From contig NZ_QWEK01000012.1 in NCBI RefSeq assembly GCF_009935845.1, forward strand, positions 109,274-173,273: a DNA stretch of 64,000 nucleotides. The letters are read 5' to 3'. A program made the position numbers and the translations under genes. The DNA comes from Pseudoflavonifractor sp. 524-17. Its GTDB lineage: Bacteria; Bacillota; Clostridia; Oscillospirales; Oscillospiraceae. The first letter of the stretch is position 1; every line of letters starts with the position of its first letter. Below are positions 8,880 through 17,203 of this stretch, piece after piece. Below the pieces are notes generated by a model that did no database searches, was not told the origin of the DNA, and saw only the letters and a list, made by a program, of their open reading frames with translations.

Positions 8880-10340
8880 ATGGCGTATTTTCACGGCGTA
8901 TACAACAGCGAGATCGACACCAGCCTGACCGCCCCCATTCAGGGCAGCGCGGGCCTGCAGGTGATTTTCGGCACCGCCCCCATTCACCTGTCCAGAGATC
9001 CGGCGGCGGCGGTAAACAAGCCCATGCTGTGCTACTCTTTCGCGGAGTGCCAGCAGAATGTGGGGTATTCCGACAACTTCAAGGACTTTACCCTGTGCCA
9101 GAGCATTGACGCCTGTTTCCGCGTGTTCAATGTGGCGCCCATTATCCTGGTGAACGTGCTGGATCCCGGCAAGGCCAGCCACACCACCGTGAACGCGGCG
9201 GAGGACTGCCCCGTGGCGGACGGCCAGGTGGTTTATAAAAAGCCCTATGTCTTGCTGGACACCCTGGAGGTCAAGAACGGGGACGCCGCCCTGGTGGCGG
9301 AGAGTGACTATATTGCCGCCCACGACAATGACGGCAACGTGTTGATCACCATTCTGGCCCAGGCGGCAAAGGAGGCGGCCACGCTGTCCGTGGCGTCCAA
9401 GAGCCTGAACCCCGCCGGCGTGACCCGTGCGGACGTGGTGGGCGGAGTGGACGCCATGACGGGCCAGGAAACGGGCATGGAACTGATCCGCCACATCTAC
9501 CCCAAACTGGGCATGGTGCCGGGCCTGCTGCTGGCCCCCGGCTGGAGCGGGGACGCGGTGGTGGCGGCGGCGCTCCAGGCGAAAACCGAGGCCATCAACG
9601 GCGTTTTCGTCTGCAACTGTCTGCTGGATATTCCCACGGACGGGGAGAACGGGGCCGCCGTCTACACGGACGCCAAGGTGGCAAAGGAGAAAATGGGGGC
9701 CAGTTCCAACCACGCCATGGCCCTGTGGCCCATGGTGGCGGTGGGGGATAAGATTTACCACTATTCCGCCATGTTCGGCGCCCTGACCGCCTACACGGAC
9801 GCCACCAATGCCGACGTGCCCTATGAAAGCCCGTCCAATAAGGACCTGCGGATCACCGCCACGGTGCTGGCGGACGGCACCGAGGTGGTCCTGGACCAGC
9901 AGCAGGCCAACGATATGCTGAACGCCAACGGGATCACCACCGCCATCAATATGAACGGTTTCAAATCCTGGGGGAACAAGACGGCGGCCTATCCCTCCAC
10001 CACGGATCCCAAGGATATGTGGTTTTCTGTCCGGCGTTTTTTCGACTGGGACGGAAACAACTTTATCCGCACATATTTCCAGAAAGTGGACAAGCCGGGC
10101 AACAAGCGGCTGATCCGGTCCATCGTGGACAGCCAGAACATTGTGGGCAACGGATATGTGGCCCGCGACTACTGCGCCGGCTACCGGCTGGAGTTCCTGG
10201 AGAGCGAGAACCCGGCCACAAACCTGATCAACGGCCACCTGACCGTCCACACCCACATGGCCCCCTATATTCCGACGGAGTATTTGGAGAATATCCGGGA
10301 GTTCGACGTGGCGGCGCTGACGGCAGCCCTGACCGCGTAA
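8880..10340 (+). CDS. Contractile tail sheath protein
   Basis: A 486-residue protein preceded by AAAGGAGG. The sheath polymer contracts to drive the tube through the cell envelope. Diagnostic parts are the N-terminal VYNSEIDTSLTAPIQGSAGLQVIFGTAP and the C-terminal FIRTYFQKVDKPGNKRLIRSIVDS, both typical of phage sheath families. With the tube gene next to it, this identifies a myovirus morphotype. Confidence 0.92.
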   Translation: MAYFHGVYNSEIDTSLTAPIQGSAGLQVIFGTAPIHLSRDPAAAVNKPMLCYSFAECQQNVGYSDNFKDFTLCQSIDACFRVFNVAPIILVNVLDPGKASHTTVNAAEDCPVADGQVVYKKPYVLLDTLEVKNGDAALVAESDYIAAHDNDGNVLITILAQAAKEAATLSVASKSLNPAGVTRADVVGGVDAMTGQETGMELIRHIYPKLGMVPGLLLAPGWSGDAVVAAALQAKTEAINGVFVCNCLLDIPTDGENGAAVYTDAKVAKEKMGASSNHAMALWPMVAVGDKIYHYSAMFGALTAYTDATNADVPYESPSNKDLRITATVLADGTEVVLDQQQANDMLNANGITTAINMNGFKSWGNKTAAYPSTTDPKDMWFSVRRFFDWDGNNFIRTYFQKVDKPGNKRLIRSIVDSQNIVGNGYVARDYCAGYRLEFLESENPATNLINGHLTVHTHMAPYIPTEYLENIREFDVAALTAALTA

Positions 10341-10353
10341 ACGGGAGGTAAAC

Positions 10354-10869
10354 ATGAAAACTATTCCGACCAAGATCAATAAATACAACGTATACAACCA
10401 GGGAAACCGCCTGCTGGGCACGGGGGATGAAGTCACCCTGCCCAGTTTCGAGGCGTCCAGCGAAACGGTGAGCGGCGCGGGCGTCCTGGGCGAGTTCGAC
10501 GATCCCACCGTGGGCTATTTCTCCAACATGGAACTGGAGATCCCGTTCCGGGTGCTGGACCAGGAGGCCGTGGACATGCTGGACCAGACCAAGGCGGTCC
10601 AGCTGGAACTGCGGGGCGCCCAGCAGACCACGGACGAAAACGGGGACATTGAGTTCCGGCCCATGCGCGTGGTGGTCCGTGGCCGTATGGCGGGGTTTGA
10701 CCCAGGCAAGGTCAAGGCAGGCAACGGCATGGAAACCAGCGTAAAGTTGACGATCATTTATATCCTGATCGAACTGGAGGACCAGCCCATGGTGGAACTG
10801 GGAAAGACAACCGAGACTTTCAAGATCCGGGGCGTGGACGTTCTGGCAAAGGTCAAGGAAATGTGCTAA
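10354..10869 (+). CDS. Tail tube protein, P2 FII-like
   Basis: A 171-residue protein with a GGGAGGT site, directly after the sheath gene. It begins IPTKINKYNVYNQGNRLLG and continues with beta-strand patterns (EVTLPSFEASSETVSGAGVLGEFDDP), as in P2-type major tail tube proteins. Hexameric rings of it form the inner tube. Gene order sheath, tube, chaperone, tape measure agrees. Confidence 0.9.
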   Translation: MKTIPTKINKYNVYNQGNRLLGTGDEVTLPSFEASSETVSGAGVLGEFDDPTVGYFSNMELEIPFRVLDQEAVDMLDQTKAVQLELRGAQQTTDENGDIEFRPMRVVVRGRMAGFDPGKVKAGNGMETSVKLTIIYILIELEDQPMVELGKTTETFKIRGVDVLAKVKEMC

Positions 10870-10905
10870 ACCGCCAGCGGCGGAAATAGAAAGGAGTTTT
10901 TCACA

Positions 10906-11304
10906 ATGGAAAAGGACAAGATCGGGGCCGCCGAGCGGGCGGACATGGAGGCCATGGAGGCGCAGGCAAGGGCCGAGGGCGGAGAGGACACCGAGCCGGA
11001 GGACCTGGTGCTGCGGTTTGGCAAGCCCTATAAATTCGGCGGCCAGGAATACACCGAGGTGGACCTGTCCGGCCTGGAGGACGTGACGGCGGGTGTGCTG
11101 GAGAACGTGGGCAAGATCGCGGCCAAGAAAAACCCCGGCATGAACCCGGCCCTGCAGGAAATGTCCCTGACGTTCTGCACCTACCTAGCCCAGCGGGTGG
11201 CCAAGCTGCCCCTGGAGTTCTTCACCGGCCTGCCGGCCAAGGAGGCAATCAAGCTGAAAACCCTGGTTACAAATTTTCTGTACGGCGGGGATGGGGAGGA
11301 CTAA
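10906..11304 (+). CDS. Tail assembly chaperone, short form
   Basis: A 132-residue protein (AAAGGAG before ATG) between tube and tape measure, the constant place of tail assembly chaperones (P2 gpE, lambda gpG). The central YKFGGQEYTEVDLSGLEDVT fits the phage tail assembly chaperone family. Near its 3' end an A-AAT-TTT slippery heptamer allows a -1 shift into the downstream frame, which would give a fusion of about 185 residues. Confidence 0.85.
   Translation: MEKDKIGAAERADMEAMEAQARAEGGEDTEPEDLVLRFGKPYKFGGQEYTEVDLSGLEDVTAGVLENVGKIAAKKNPGMNPALQEMSLTFCTYLAQRVAKLPLEFFTGLPAKEAIKLKTLVTNFLYGGDGED
11271..11277 (+). promoter_or_regulatory. Programmed -1 frameshift slippery site
   Basis: AAATTTT is read as A-AAT-TTT in the chaperone frame, the X-XXY-YYZ pattern for -1 slippage. 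After slippage the frame stays open to 11462 without a stop. Tube-to-tape-measure chaperone pairs made by frameshift are well known in tailed phages (lambda G/GT, P2 E/E'). Confidence 0.75.
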
Positions 11305-11462
11305 CACCAGAGGCGATCCGCAAGGGCTGTGTGGCCCTGTCCCTACAGTTACATAGCAGCCAGGAGTTTTTCCTATCCCTGCAGGTGGACGACCTGAACG
11401 AATATGCGGAAACGGTCAAAGCCATTTGGGAGGAGGCGAAACGCCGCAATGGCAAAAAGTAA
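11277..11462 (+). CDS. Frameshift extension of the tail assembly chaperone
   Basis: This 61-codon open frame has no start of its own and is reached by the -1 slip at 11271-11277. It reads LTPEAIRKGCVALSLQL, followed by QVDDLNEYAETVKAIWEEAKRRNGK and a stop at 11460-11462. The helical pattern is that of the T-part of GT-type chaperones, which bind tape measure. It overlaps the tape measure start by 14 bases. Confidence 0.72.
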   Translation, partial: SVRRGWGGLTPEAIRKGCVALSLQLHSSQEFFLSLQVDDLNEYAETVKAIWEEAKRRNGKK

Positions 11463-14382
11463 AGTTTATGAACTGGCCATAAAGATCAACGGCAAATTGG
11501 ACAGTTCCCTGAAAAAAGCCTGTGCGGCGGCAGCGCAAAACCTGGAAACGGTGGGAAATGCGGCAAAAACCGCCGGCAAAGTGGTGGCAGGCGCGTCCGC
11601 CGCTATCGTGGGAGCAACTGCCACCATGGGAGCCGCCGCCGTAAATGCGGCGGCGGAATACCAGACCCAACTTGCCAATATCTCAACCCTGCTGACCGGA
11701 ACAGAGGCAGAGGTGGCCGCCCGCACAGCGGAGATCGGGGATCAAATTCTGAAAGTTTCCGACAAAACAGGAGTGGCCAGCGACAACCTGACGGACGGAA
11801 TGTATCAGGTCATTTCCGCATTTGGGGACAGCGCAGACGCGGCCAGTATTCTGGAAACCGCCGCAAAATCGGCGGCAGCTGGAAACGCCACCACGGCGGA
11901 CAGTATTAACCTGCTGTCCGCCGTGACAAAGGGCTATGGTGACACATCGGCGGCAGCTGTCCAAAAGGCGGCTGATCTATCTTTCGCCACTGTGCGGCTG
12001 GGGCAAACCTCTTTCCCGGAACTGGCCGCCTCCATGGGAAAAGTGATACCGCTGGCCGGAACCCTGGGGCTGGAACAGGAACAGCTTTTCGGCGCCATGG
12101 CCACCCTGACCGGCGTAACGGGATCCACGGCGGAGGTGGTCACCCAGTTAAAGGCCACCATGCAAGGGTTTTTGTCACCGTCCAAAAATATGCAGGCCGC
12201 CCTTGCCTCTATGGGCTATGAGAGCGGCCAGGCGTTGCTTGAAAGCAAAGGCTTACAGGGGGCGCTTGACGCATTAAAGGACAGCGTACATGGGGACGAA
12301 CTGGCATTTGCGGGACTGTTTTCGTCCGTGGAGGCACAAACCGCCGTGCTGGCCATGGCGGGCACACAGTCCGAAAATTTGGCCAGCAAGACAGCGGAAA
12401 TGTATGAGGCCGCAGGGGCGGCAGACACGGCTTTTCAGCGGCAGACCAACACCCTGAAATATACGGTCCAAACTGTCAAAAACCTGGGTAAAAATTTCCT
12501 GACACAGATAGGGACCAATATACTGCCGTATGTCAATGATCTGGCGGAGGCCGCCCTGCCAAAAGTGCAAAACGCACTGGAGAACGCAGGGGACTATGTA
12601 GAAAAATCCATCATACCAACGGCGGAAAAGGCCGTGAAATGGATCGGAGAAAACAAAACGGCGATCCTTACCGTTGCAAGCGCCGCTGTAACCGCCGTGG
12701 GAGCCTTTAAGGGCCTGCAGGTGGCAACTGCCGCCGTGGGTGCGGTGAAAAATCTGTCCACCATTTTCAAGGCGGCGTCCGGCGGAGGGAAAATACTAAA
12801 TGCGGTATTGAGTATGGGCGGTGTAAAGCTGGCCATAATTGCCGGAATAATCGCAGCGGTGGCGGCGGGTTTCGTCCTGCTGTGGAACAAAAGCGAGAAA
12901 TTCCGGGAAACCGTCATGGTCCTGTGGGGCCAGCTGCAAGCCCTGGGCGGTGCCCTGGCCGATATGGCGGGCGCTATATGGGCAAAGGCCGCCCCTCTGC
13001 TGGAAATGCTGGGAAATGCCCTGCTGAACGGCCTGGAGCGGGCGGTGGACCTGCTGGCCCCCGTGGCCGGGAATATCCTGGGCATATTTACCGGAATAGC
13101 CGATTTTATCACCGGCGTGTTTACGGGCGACTGGGACAAAGCCCTGCAGGGCCTCCAAAATATTTTTGGAAATGCGCTGTCCGGGCTGGGCAACCTGGCC
13201 GTGGCCGGATTTACCGCCATTCTGGAGATCGGCACCTCCATCTGGCCCGCCATTGATAACGCAGTACAGGCGGGGATCGCCGCCATTTCCAGCCGTTTCC
13301 CGGTGCTGGGCGCTGTTCTGGGGTCCCTGTGGGCCACTGTTCAAAAAGTGTGGTCCAATATCCAGGTGATCCTCCAGAACGCGATCCAGTTTGTCCAAAA
13401 TGTTTTTGCGGGCAACTGGTCCGGCGCCTGGCAGAACATAGTCAACATTTTCGGCGCGATTTTCGGCACCGTGACCACCATAGCCATGGCACCGCTGAAT
13501 ATGCTGGCCAACGGGGTGCAGGCCGCCATCAATTCCGTGGCCGCATTCCTGTCTGAAAAGTTCCCATTCCTGGGCGCCCTCTTTTCCGGCTGGGCCGCCA
13601 GTATTTCCGCCGCCATTGAGAACATAAAGGCCATTTTCAGCGGAATTATTGATTTTGTCCAGAATGTATTTTCTGGCAACTGGTCCGCAGCGTGGCAGAA
13701 CATCGTGGATATTTTCGGAAACCTGTTCGGCATGATCGTCAATCTGGCAAAAGCCCCCATTAACGGGGTTATTTCCGCCATCAACTTTGTGCTGGAGAAG
13801 ATCAACGGCATTTCTGTCACGATACCGGACTGGGTGCCGGGTGTGGGCGGGACCACCATGGGCTTTAACATTCCCACCATTCCGCAGCTGGCCACCGGCG
13901 GCATTGTCACCGCCCCCACCATCCTGGAGGCGGGCGAGGGCGGCGAGGCGGAGGCGATCCTGCCCCTGTCCAAGCTGGCCGCCATGCTCCAGAGCGTGGC
14001 CAACGCGCCGGAGATCCCGGACATGGGGAACCGGGAGGACGGCCAGGAGGAGGCGCCCCTGGCCCAGCTGGCCAAAATGCTGGACGACTGGACCAAGAAC
14101 AAAAAACCGGATCCGCATGGGCCGGGCCAGGGCGGCGGTGGCCGGGATCTCCCGGACCCGCCGCGCCCAGGAGGAAACGACGCCCCGCCCCCGGCGGGCG
14201 GACAGAACCCGCCGGGCGGCGTGGACACGATCACCTTTGCCCCCGTGTTCAACTTCTACGGGGGAGTTACCAAAGAGGAGGCCGTGGAGGCCGGGAAAGT
14301 GAGTTTTGCGGAGTTCAAGCGCCTGTATAACCAGATGAAAGCGGAGGAGCGCCGCAAGAGTTTGAGCGCGTCCACGCGGTAA
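11449..14382 (+). CDS. Tail tape measure protein
   Basis: A 977-residue protein, the longest phage gene here, setting tail length. ATG 11449 is preceded by GGGAGGAGG; the frame extends to 11404 without a better start. The N-terminal third is Ala-rich coiled coil with the phage-tail-TMP pattern (GVASDNLTDGMYQVISAFG). The middle is hydrophobic with repeated units ending 'NWSxAWQNIVxIFG' at about residues 655 and 750. The C-terminal 150 residues are Pro/Gly-rich. The length predicts a tail of roughly 130-150 nm by the usual ratio, an estimate only. Confidence 0.92.
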   Translation: MAKSKVYELAIKINGKLDSSLKKACAAAAQNLETVGNAAKTAGKVVAGASAAIVGATATMGAAAVNAAAEYQTQLANISTLLTGTEAEVAARTAEIGDQILKVSDKTGVASDNLTDGMYQVISAFGDSADAASILETAAKSAAAGNATTADSINLLSAVTKGYGDTSAAAVQKAADLSFATVRLGQTSFPELAASMGKVIPLAGTLGLEQEQLFGAMATLTGVTGSTAEVVTQLKATMQGFLSPSKNMQAALASMGYESGQALLESKGLQGALDALKDSVHGDELAFAGLFSSVEAQTAVLAMAGTQSENLASKTAEMYEAAGAADTAFQRQTNTLKYTVQTVKNLGKNFLTQIGTNILPYVNDLAEAALPKVQNALENAGDYVEKSIIPTAEKAVKWIGENKTAILTVASAAVTAVGAFKGLQVATAAVGAVKNLSTIFKAASGGGKILNAVLSMGGVKLAIIAGIIAAVAAGFVLLWNKSEKFRETVMVLWGQLQALGGALADMAGAIWAKAAPLLEMLGNALLNGLERAVDLLAPVAGNILGIFTGIADFITGVFTGDWDKALQGLQNIFGNALSGLGNLAVAGFTAILEIGTSIWPAIDNAVQAGIAAISSRFPVLGAVLGSLWATVQKVWSNIQVILQNAIQFVQNVFAGNWSGAWQNIVNIFGAIFGTVTTIAMAPLNMLANGVQAAINSVAAFLSEKFPFLGALFSGWAASISAAIENIKAIFSGIIDFVQNVFSGNWSAAWQNIVDIFGNLFGMIVNLAKAPINGVISAINFVLEKINGISVTIPDWVPGVGGTTMGFNIPTIPQLATGGIVTAPTILEAGEGGEAEAILPLSKLAAMLQSVANAPEIPDMGNREDGQEEAPLAQLAKMLDDWTKNKKPDPHGPGQGGGGRDLPDPPRPGGNDAPPPAGGQNPPGGVDTITFAPVFNFYGGVTKEEAVEAGKVSFAEFKRLYNQMKAEERRKSLSASTR

Positions 14383-14388
14383 GGAAAA

Positions 14389-14414
14389 GCGCCGCCCCTT
14401 TTACGGGGCGGCGC
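14389..14414 (-). terminator. Terminator of the hicAB unit
   Basis: GCGCCGCCCC (14389-14398) pairs perfectly with GGGGCGGCGC (14405-14414). On the minus strand the hairpin is followed by a CTTTTCC tract, so it ends hicB transcription. The plus strand has no U-tract after it, so late transcription may pass. Confidence 0.7.
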
Positions 14415-14425
14415 CGGGAGGAAAT

Positions 14426-14827
14426 TTAGGTGGCAGCTTGATAAAGGGCAGTCAATCCATCGGTGAGCACTTTAGAAAAATTGATGTGCCGCGCCTCCGC
14501 AAAGGTATTCAGCCATGCGGGGATCGTGCAGTTTTTACGCACAGCGGTATTACCGTATTTTTCGGCATAGGCGTCCATATCCAGGGAAACGAGGCTGACA
14601 AGCCCGCCGGCGTCCGCGCGAATATCTTCCATGGCGCTGGCCGCTGGCGCGGGCCTCCCCTCCTCCAGTTCATCAAGGACCCAACCACTGGCGGCGTCCT
14701 GGGCCATTAAAACGGCGTCGGCAAGGGTGGCGCCCTCTGTGACACAGCCGGGAAGATCGGGAACCTCTACGGTGTAGCCGTCGCCATCTTCCCACGGGGA
14801 AAAGATAGCAGGATATACAAGTTTCAC
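14426..14827 (-). CDS. hicB: HicB-like antitoxin
   Basis: A 133-residue protein from a GTG start with GGAGG 8 bases upstream. The N-terminal half is a classic HicB partial RNase-H fold (FSPWEDGDGYTVEVPDLPGCVTEGATLADA). The C-terminal 45 residues look like a ribbon-helix-helix or related DNA-binding part (NCTIPAWLNTFAEARHINFS). HicB binds and blocks HicA and usually represses its own operon. It lies 43 bases after hicA in one minus-strand operon inside the phage tail genes. Confidence 0.9.
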   Translation of the reverse strand: MKLVYPAIFSPWEDGDGYTVEVPDLPGCVTEGATLADAVLMAQDAASGWVLDELEEGRPAPAASAMEDIRADAGGLVSLVSLDMDAYAEKYGNTAVRKNCTIPAWLNTFAEARHINFSKVLTDGLTALYQAAT

Positions 14828-14870
14828 AGAAATACCTCCATTCGGTCTATATTGCCCCGGAGGGCGGGGC

Positions 14871-15053
14871 TTATTTCAGCCCCGCCTGTTTCCGGATTGT
14901 TTCAATCGTTTTCGGGTGAATATCACCTTTGTGCTGTGGAATTGTGACTTTTCCGGGTTTTGTCGGATGTTTGAAATGTTTGTGCGAACCTTTTGTGTTG
15001 TGGTAATACCAGCCGTCTGCCTTGACTTCTTTTTCTATTTCCTGTGCAGTCAT
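14871..15053 (-). CDS. hicA: HicA-like mRNA interferase toxin
   Basis: A 60-residue protein of the usual HicA length and dsRBD-like fold. The motif GSHKHFKHP carries the conserved catalytic His (about residue 24), and VTIPQHKGDIHPKTI matches the C-terminal strand-helix. HicA cleaves mRNA when not bound by HicB. The start follows GGGAGG. Carried by a prophage it may stabilise the lysogen or act in abortive infection; neither can be shown from sequence. Confidence 0.9.
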   Translation of the reverse strand: MTAQEIEKEVKADGWYYHNTKGSHKHFKHPTKPGKVTIPQHKGDIHPKTIETIRKQAGLK

Positions 15054-15075
15054 AGTGTTTCCTCCCTATGCCATC

Positions 15076-15104
15076 ATTATACGCATAATGCGCACATAAG
15101 TCAA
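15076..15104 (-). promoter_or_regulatory. hicAB promoter with overlapping palindromes
   Basis: On the minus strand TTGACT (15104-15099) and TATAAT (15081-15076) are 17 bases apart. The spacer holds a GCAT-A-ATGC palindrome, and ATTAT-N4-ATAAT overlaps the -10, as expected for a HicB operator. Upstream lies an A/T-tract block nearly identical to that before the spoIIP-side promoter at 29401. Confidence 0.75.
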
Positions 15105-15151
15105 GACAAAGTTATAAAAAGTAATAAAAAGTTTTTAAGGAGGAGCGGACC

Positions 15152-15364
15152 ATGGCAGGCACATATACCACCCGGCAGGGGGACGCCTGGGACGCTATCG
15201 CCCACCGGGTTTATGGCAGCGTGAAATATACCGGCTGGCTGATGGAGAACAACCACCCCCACCTGGACACGTTCCGGTTTCGGGCCGGGGTGGTCCTCCA
15301 GACGCCGGACCCGCCGGCGGACAGTCTGGCGGATAATATGCCGATATGGAGGACCGAGGCATGA
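15152..15364 (+). CDS. Tail protein X (LysM-like)
   Basis: A 70-residue P2 gpX-like protein with AAGGAGG before ATG 15152. The sequence TTRQGDAWDAIAHRVYG with the later LRAG/PDPP-like end (FRAGVVLQTPDPP) is the short LysM-type fold that binds peptidoglycan or tail parts. It restarts the late operon after hicAB and overlaps gpD by ATGA. Confidence 0.85.
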   Translation: MAGTYTTRQGDAWDAIAHRVYGSVKYTGWLMENNHPHLDTFRFRAGVVLQTPDPPADSLADNMPIWRTEA

Positions 15365-16353
15365 GGACACGGCGGGCGTATGTGGATCTGATCTGGAACG
15401 GCGCGGCTGTGTCCGGGAAAATGAGCGGCTACCAAAAGGACGTGACCTATACAGACCCGGCCAGCGGAGAGGCGGACAGCATAGACGTTTCGATCCATGA
15501 CCGGGGCGGGACGTGGATCGGCCCCTGGTTTCCTGAAACCGGGGACACCCTGGCGGCCACCATCAAGGCCATGGACTGGGCCGGACCGGGTGACACCCGG
15601 ATCCTGCCCTGCGGGTCCTTTGTGCTGGACAACTTCAATTTTTCCGGCTGGCCCATAGCGGGCACCATTTCCGGCGTGTCCGTCCCGGCGGACAGTTCTT
15701 TCCGGGAAACCGAGCGGAGCAAAACCTGGGAAAATGTCACCGTGGAGGAGATCGGAAAGGAGATCGCGGGCCGGGCGGGCGTGTCCCTGTCCTATGACGT
15801 GGAGGGCGGCCCCATTCAGATCAAGACCATAGAGCAATCCGAGCGGACAGACTGCGATTTTTACATGGAACTGTGCAGCACCTACGGTCTGGCCATGAAA
15901 GTCTATTCTAAAAAAATCGTGGTATTTGACCGGGAGGCATACAAGGCCAAAGGGCCGTCGGCCACCATCACCCCGGACATGATCCAGTCCTGGAACTGGG
16001 ACCGGAAACTGGCCGGCACCTACACCGGCGGGGAGTACACATACACGGACCCCGGCACCGAGGAGGAAATAAAGGTCAACGTGGGAGAGGGTCCCCGGAT
16101 CCTGAAAGTTTCCGGCAAGGCGGACAACAAAGCCGACGCGGAGCGCAAGATCAAGGCGGCGGTGGCCAACGCCAACCATGGCGCCAGCAAAATGTCCGTG
16201 ACCATCATGGGCACTGCCTCCCTGGTGGCCTCCCAATGCGTGGCCATGGTGGGCCTGGGGAAACTGTCCGGGAAATATTACATTGACCAGATCACCCACC
16301 ACATCGGCGGCAGCGGCTACACCATGGACCTGGACCTGTCCCTGGTGGAATGA
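15361..16353 (+). CDS. Baseplate hub protein, late control gpD-like
   Basis: A 330-residue protein; ATG 15361 overlaps the gpX stop and has GGAGGA 8 bases upstream, better than the in-frame ATG at 15346. The sequence (NFSGWPIAGTISGVSVPADSSFRETERSKTW and QSERTDCDFYMELCSTYGLAMKVY) fits the gpD/gp27 hub family, which connects tube, spike and baseplate. Following genes gpV and PAAR form the spike. Confidence 0.85.
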   Translation: MRTRRAYVDLIWNGAAVSGKMSGYQKDVTYTDPASGEADSIDVSIHDRGGTWIGPWFPETGDTLAATIKAMDWAGPGDTRILPCGSFVLDNFNFSGWPIAGTISGVSVPADSSFRETERSKTWENVTVEEIGKEIAGRAGVSLSYDVEGGPIQIKTIEQSERTDCDFYMELCSTYGLAMKVYSKKIVVFDREAYKAKGPSATITPDMIQSWNWDRKLAGTYTGGEYTYTDPGTEEEIKVNVGEGPRILKVSGKADNKADAERKIKAAVANANHGASKMSVTIMGTASLVASQCVAMVGLGKLSGKYYIDQITHHIGGSGYTMDLDLSLVE

Positions 16354-16368
16354 GGAGAGGAGGCGCAC

Positions 16369-16779
16369 ATGGGAAACGAGATCCGGCTGGGCAAGGTTTC
16401 AGCCGTGGACCACCCCGCCGGCATGGTGCGGGTGGTGTACCACGAAAAAGACGACGACGTGACCCGCATGATCCCCATTCTGTCCACGGTTTTTTCCGGG
16501 GTTTACAGTATGCCGGAGGTGGGGGATCAGGTTTTGGTCCTCCATCTGTCCAATGGCACCGAGGCCGGGGTGGTCCTGGGCCGCCCCTGGAGCGAAAAGA
16601 CCAAGCCCCCGGAGGGGGCGGAAAAGCTGTACCGCCTGGACATGGACCGCGCCCCCGGCGTGGCCATGGTCCGCTATGACGGCAAGGCCAAGGACCTGAC
16701 GATCCACTGTGACGGGACCCTGAACATTACGGCGGGCGGCGCCATCACCATCAACGGGAAAACCATTGACCTGAACTAA
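16369..16779 (+). CDS. Baseplate spike protein gpV-like
   Basis: A 136-residue protein with GGAGAGGAGG before the ATG. An OB-fold (EIRLGKVSAVDHPAGMVRVVYHEKDDDVTRMIP; MPEVGDQVLVLHLSNG) leads to a C-terminal beta-helix stretch (LNITAGGAITINGKTIDLN) typical of central spikes in P2-like baseplates. It pierces the outer layer at contraction, capped by the PAAR protein encoded next. Confidence 0.88.
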   Translation: MGNEIRLGKVSAVDHPAGMVRVVYHEKDDDVTRMIPILSTVFSGVYSMPEVGDQVLVLHLSNGTEAGVVLGRPWSEKTKPPEGAEKLYRLDMDRAPGVAMVRYDGKAKDLTIHCDGTLNITAGGAITINGKTIDLN

Positions 16780-16785
16780 CGGGGT

Positions 16786-16868
16786 CCCCACGCAAGCCCA
16801 GCGCCAGCGGGTTGCGTGGGGAGAGGAGGCGCAAGGGAGCGGTGCGAGGAATGGCCGCAGGCCGTTCC
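16786..16868. other. Two strong hairpins between spike and PAAR genes
   Basis: CCCCACGCAA (16786-16795) pairs with TTGCGTGGGG (16812-16821), and GGAATGGCC (16848-16856) pairs with GGCCGTTCC (16860-16868, one G-T pair). Neither is followed by a T-tract. They occupy an unusually long (130-base) spacer in an otherwise tightly packed late operon. An RNA processing or expression-tuning role is possible but not shown. Confidence 0.6.
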
Positions 16869-16909
16869 GAGTATAGCGGACTTTGCAACGACGAAAGGAG
16901 GCGGAGGCC

Positions 16910-17200
16910 ATGCCGGCAGCAACACGCAAAGGGGACCAATGCACCGGACACGACGCCTGCCCACCTGTTCCCCTGGTGGAGCATAGCCCGGACGTGAACA
17001 TAAACGGGCGGGGCGCTGGCCGAGTGGGGGACCACTACGCCACCCACGGCTGTGTCGCACACCACGGACACCAGGACGTGATCGCCGCCGGGAGTTCCAC
17101 GGTATTCATTAACAAAAAGCCCGCCGCCAGGATCGGGGACGCCGTTTCCATCGGCGGGACAGTCAAGGACGGCAGCGGAAATGTGAGGATAGGGGGGTAA
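16910..17200 (+). CDS. PAAR-domain spike tip protein
   Basis: A 96-residue protein with AAAGGAGG before ATG 16910. It reads PAATRKGDQCTGHDACPPV, then DHYATHGCVAHHGHQDVIAAGSSTVFINKKPAARIGDAV, the PAAR/Zn-tip pattern with Cys/His metal ligands. PAAR proteins sharpen the tip of contractile spikes. The gene follows gpV, its binding partner. Confidence 0.9.
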   Translation: MPAATRKGDQCTGHDACPPVPLVEHSPDVNINGRGAGRVGDHYATHGCVAHHGHQDVIAAGSSTVFINKKPAARIGDAVSIGGTVKDGSGNVRIGG

Positions 17201-17203
17201 GCT

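Noticed and set aside
8544..10508. 654-codon open frame on the minus strand
   Set aside because: It lies wholly over the sheath and neighbouring genes, has a composition typical of the reverse frame of GC-rich DNA, and has no ribosome site or family pattern. The same applies to long minus-strand frames at 1390-2502, 3454-5070, 12796-14118, 20028-21494, 24749-26209, 50726-52279 and 62170-63942, and to plus-strand frames over minus-strand genes at 33314-34741, 42619-44268 and 53305-54954.
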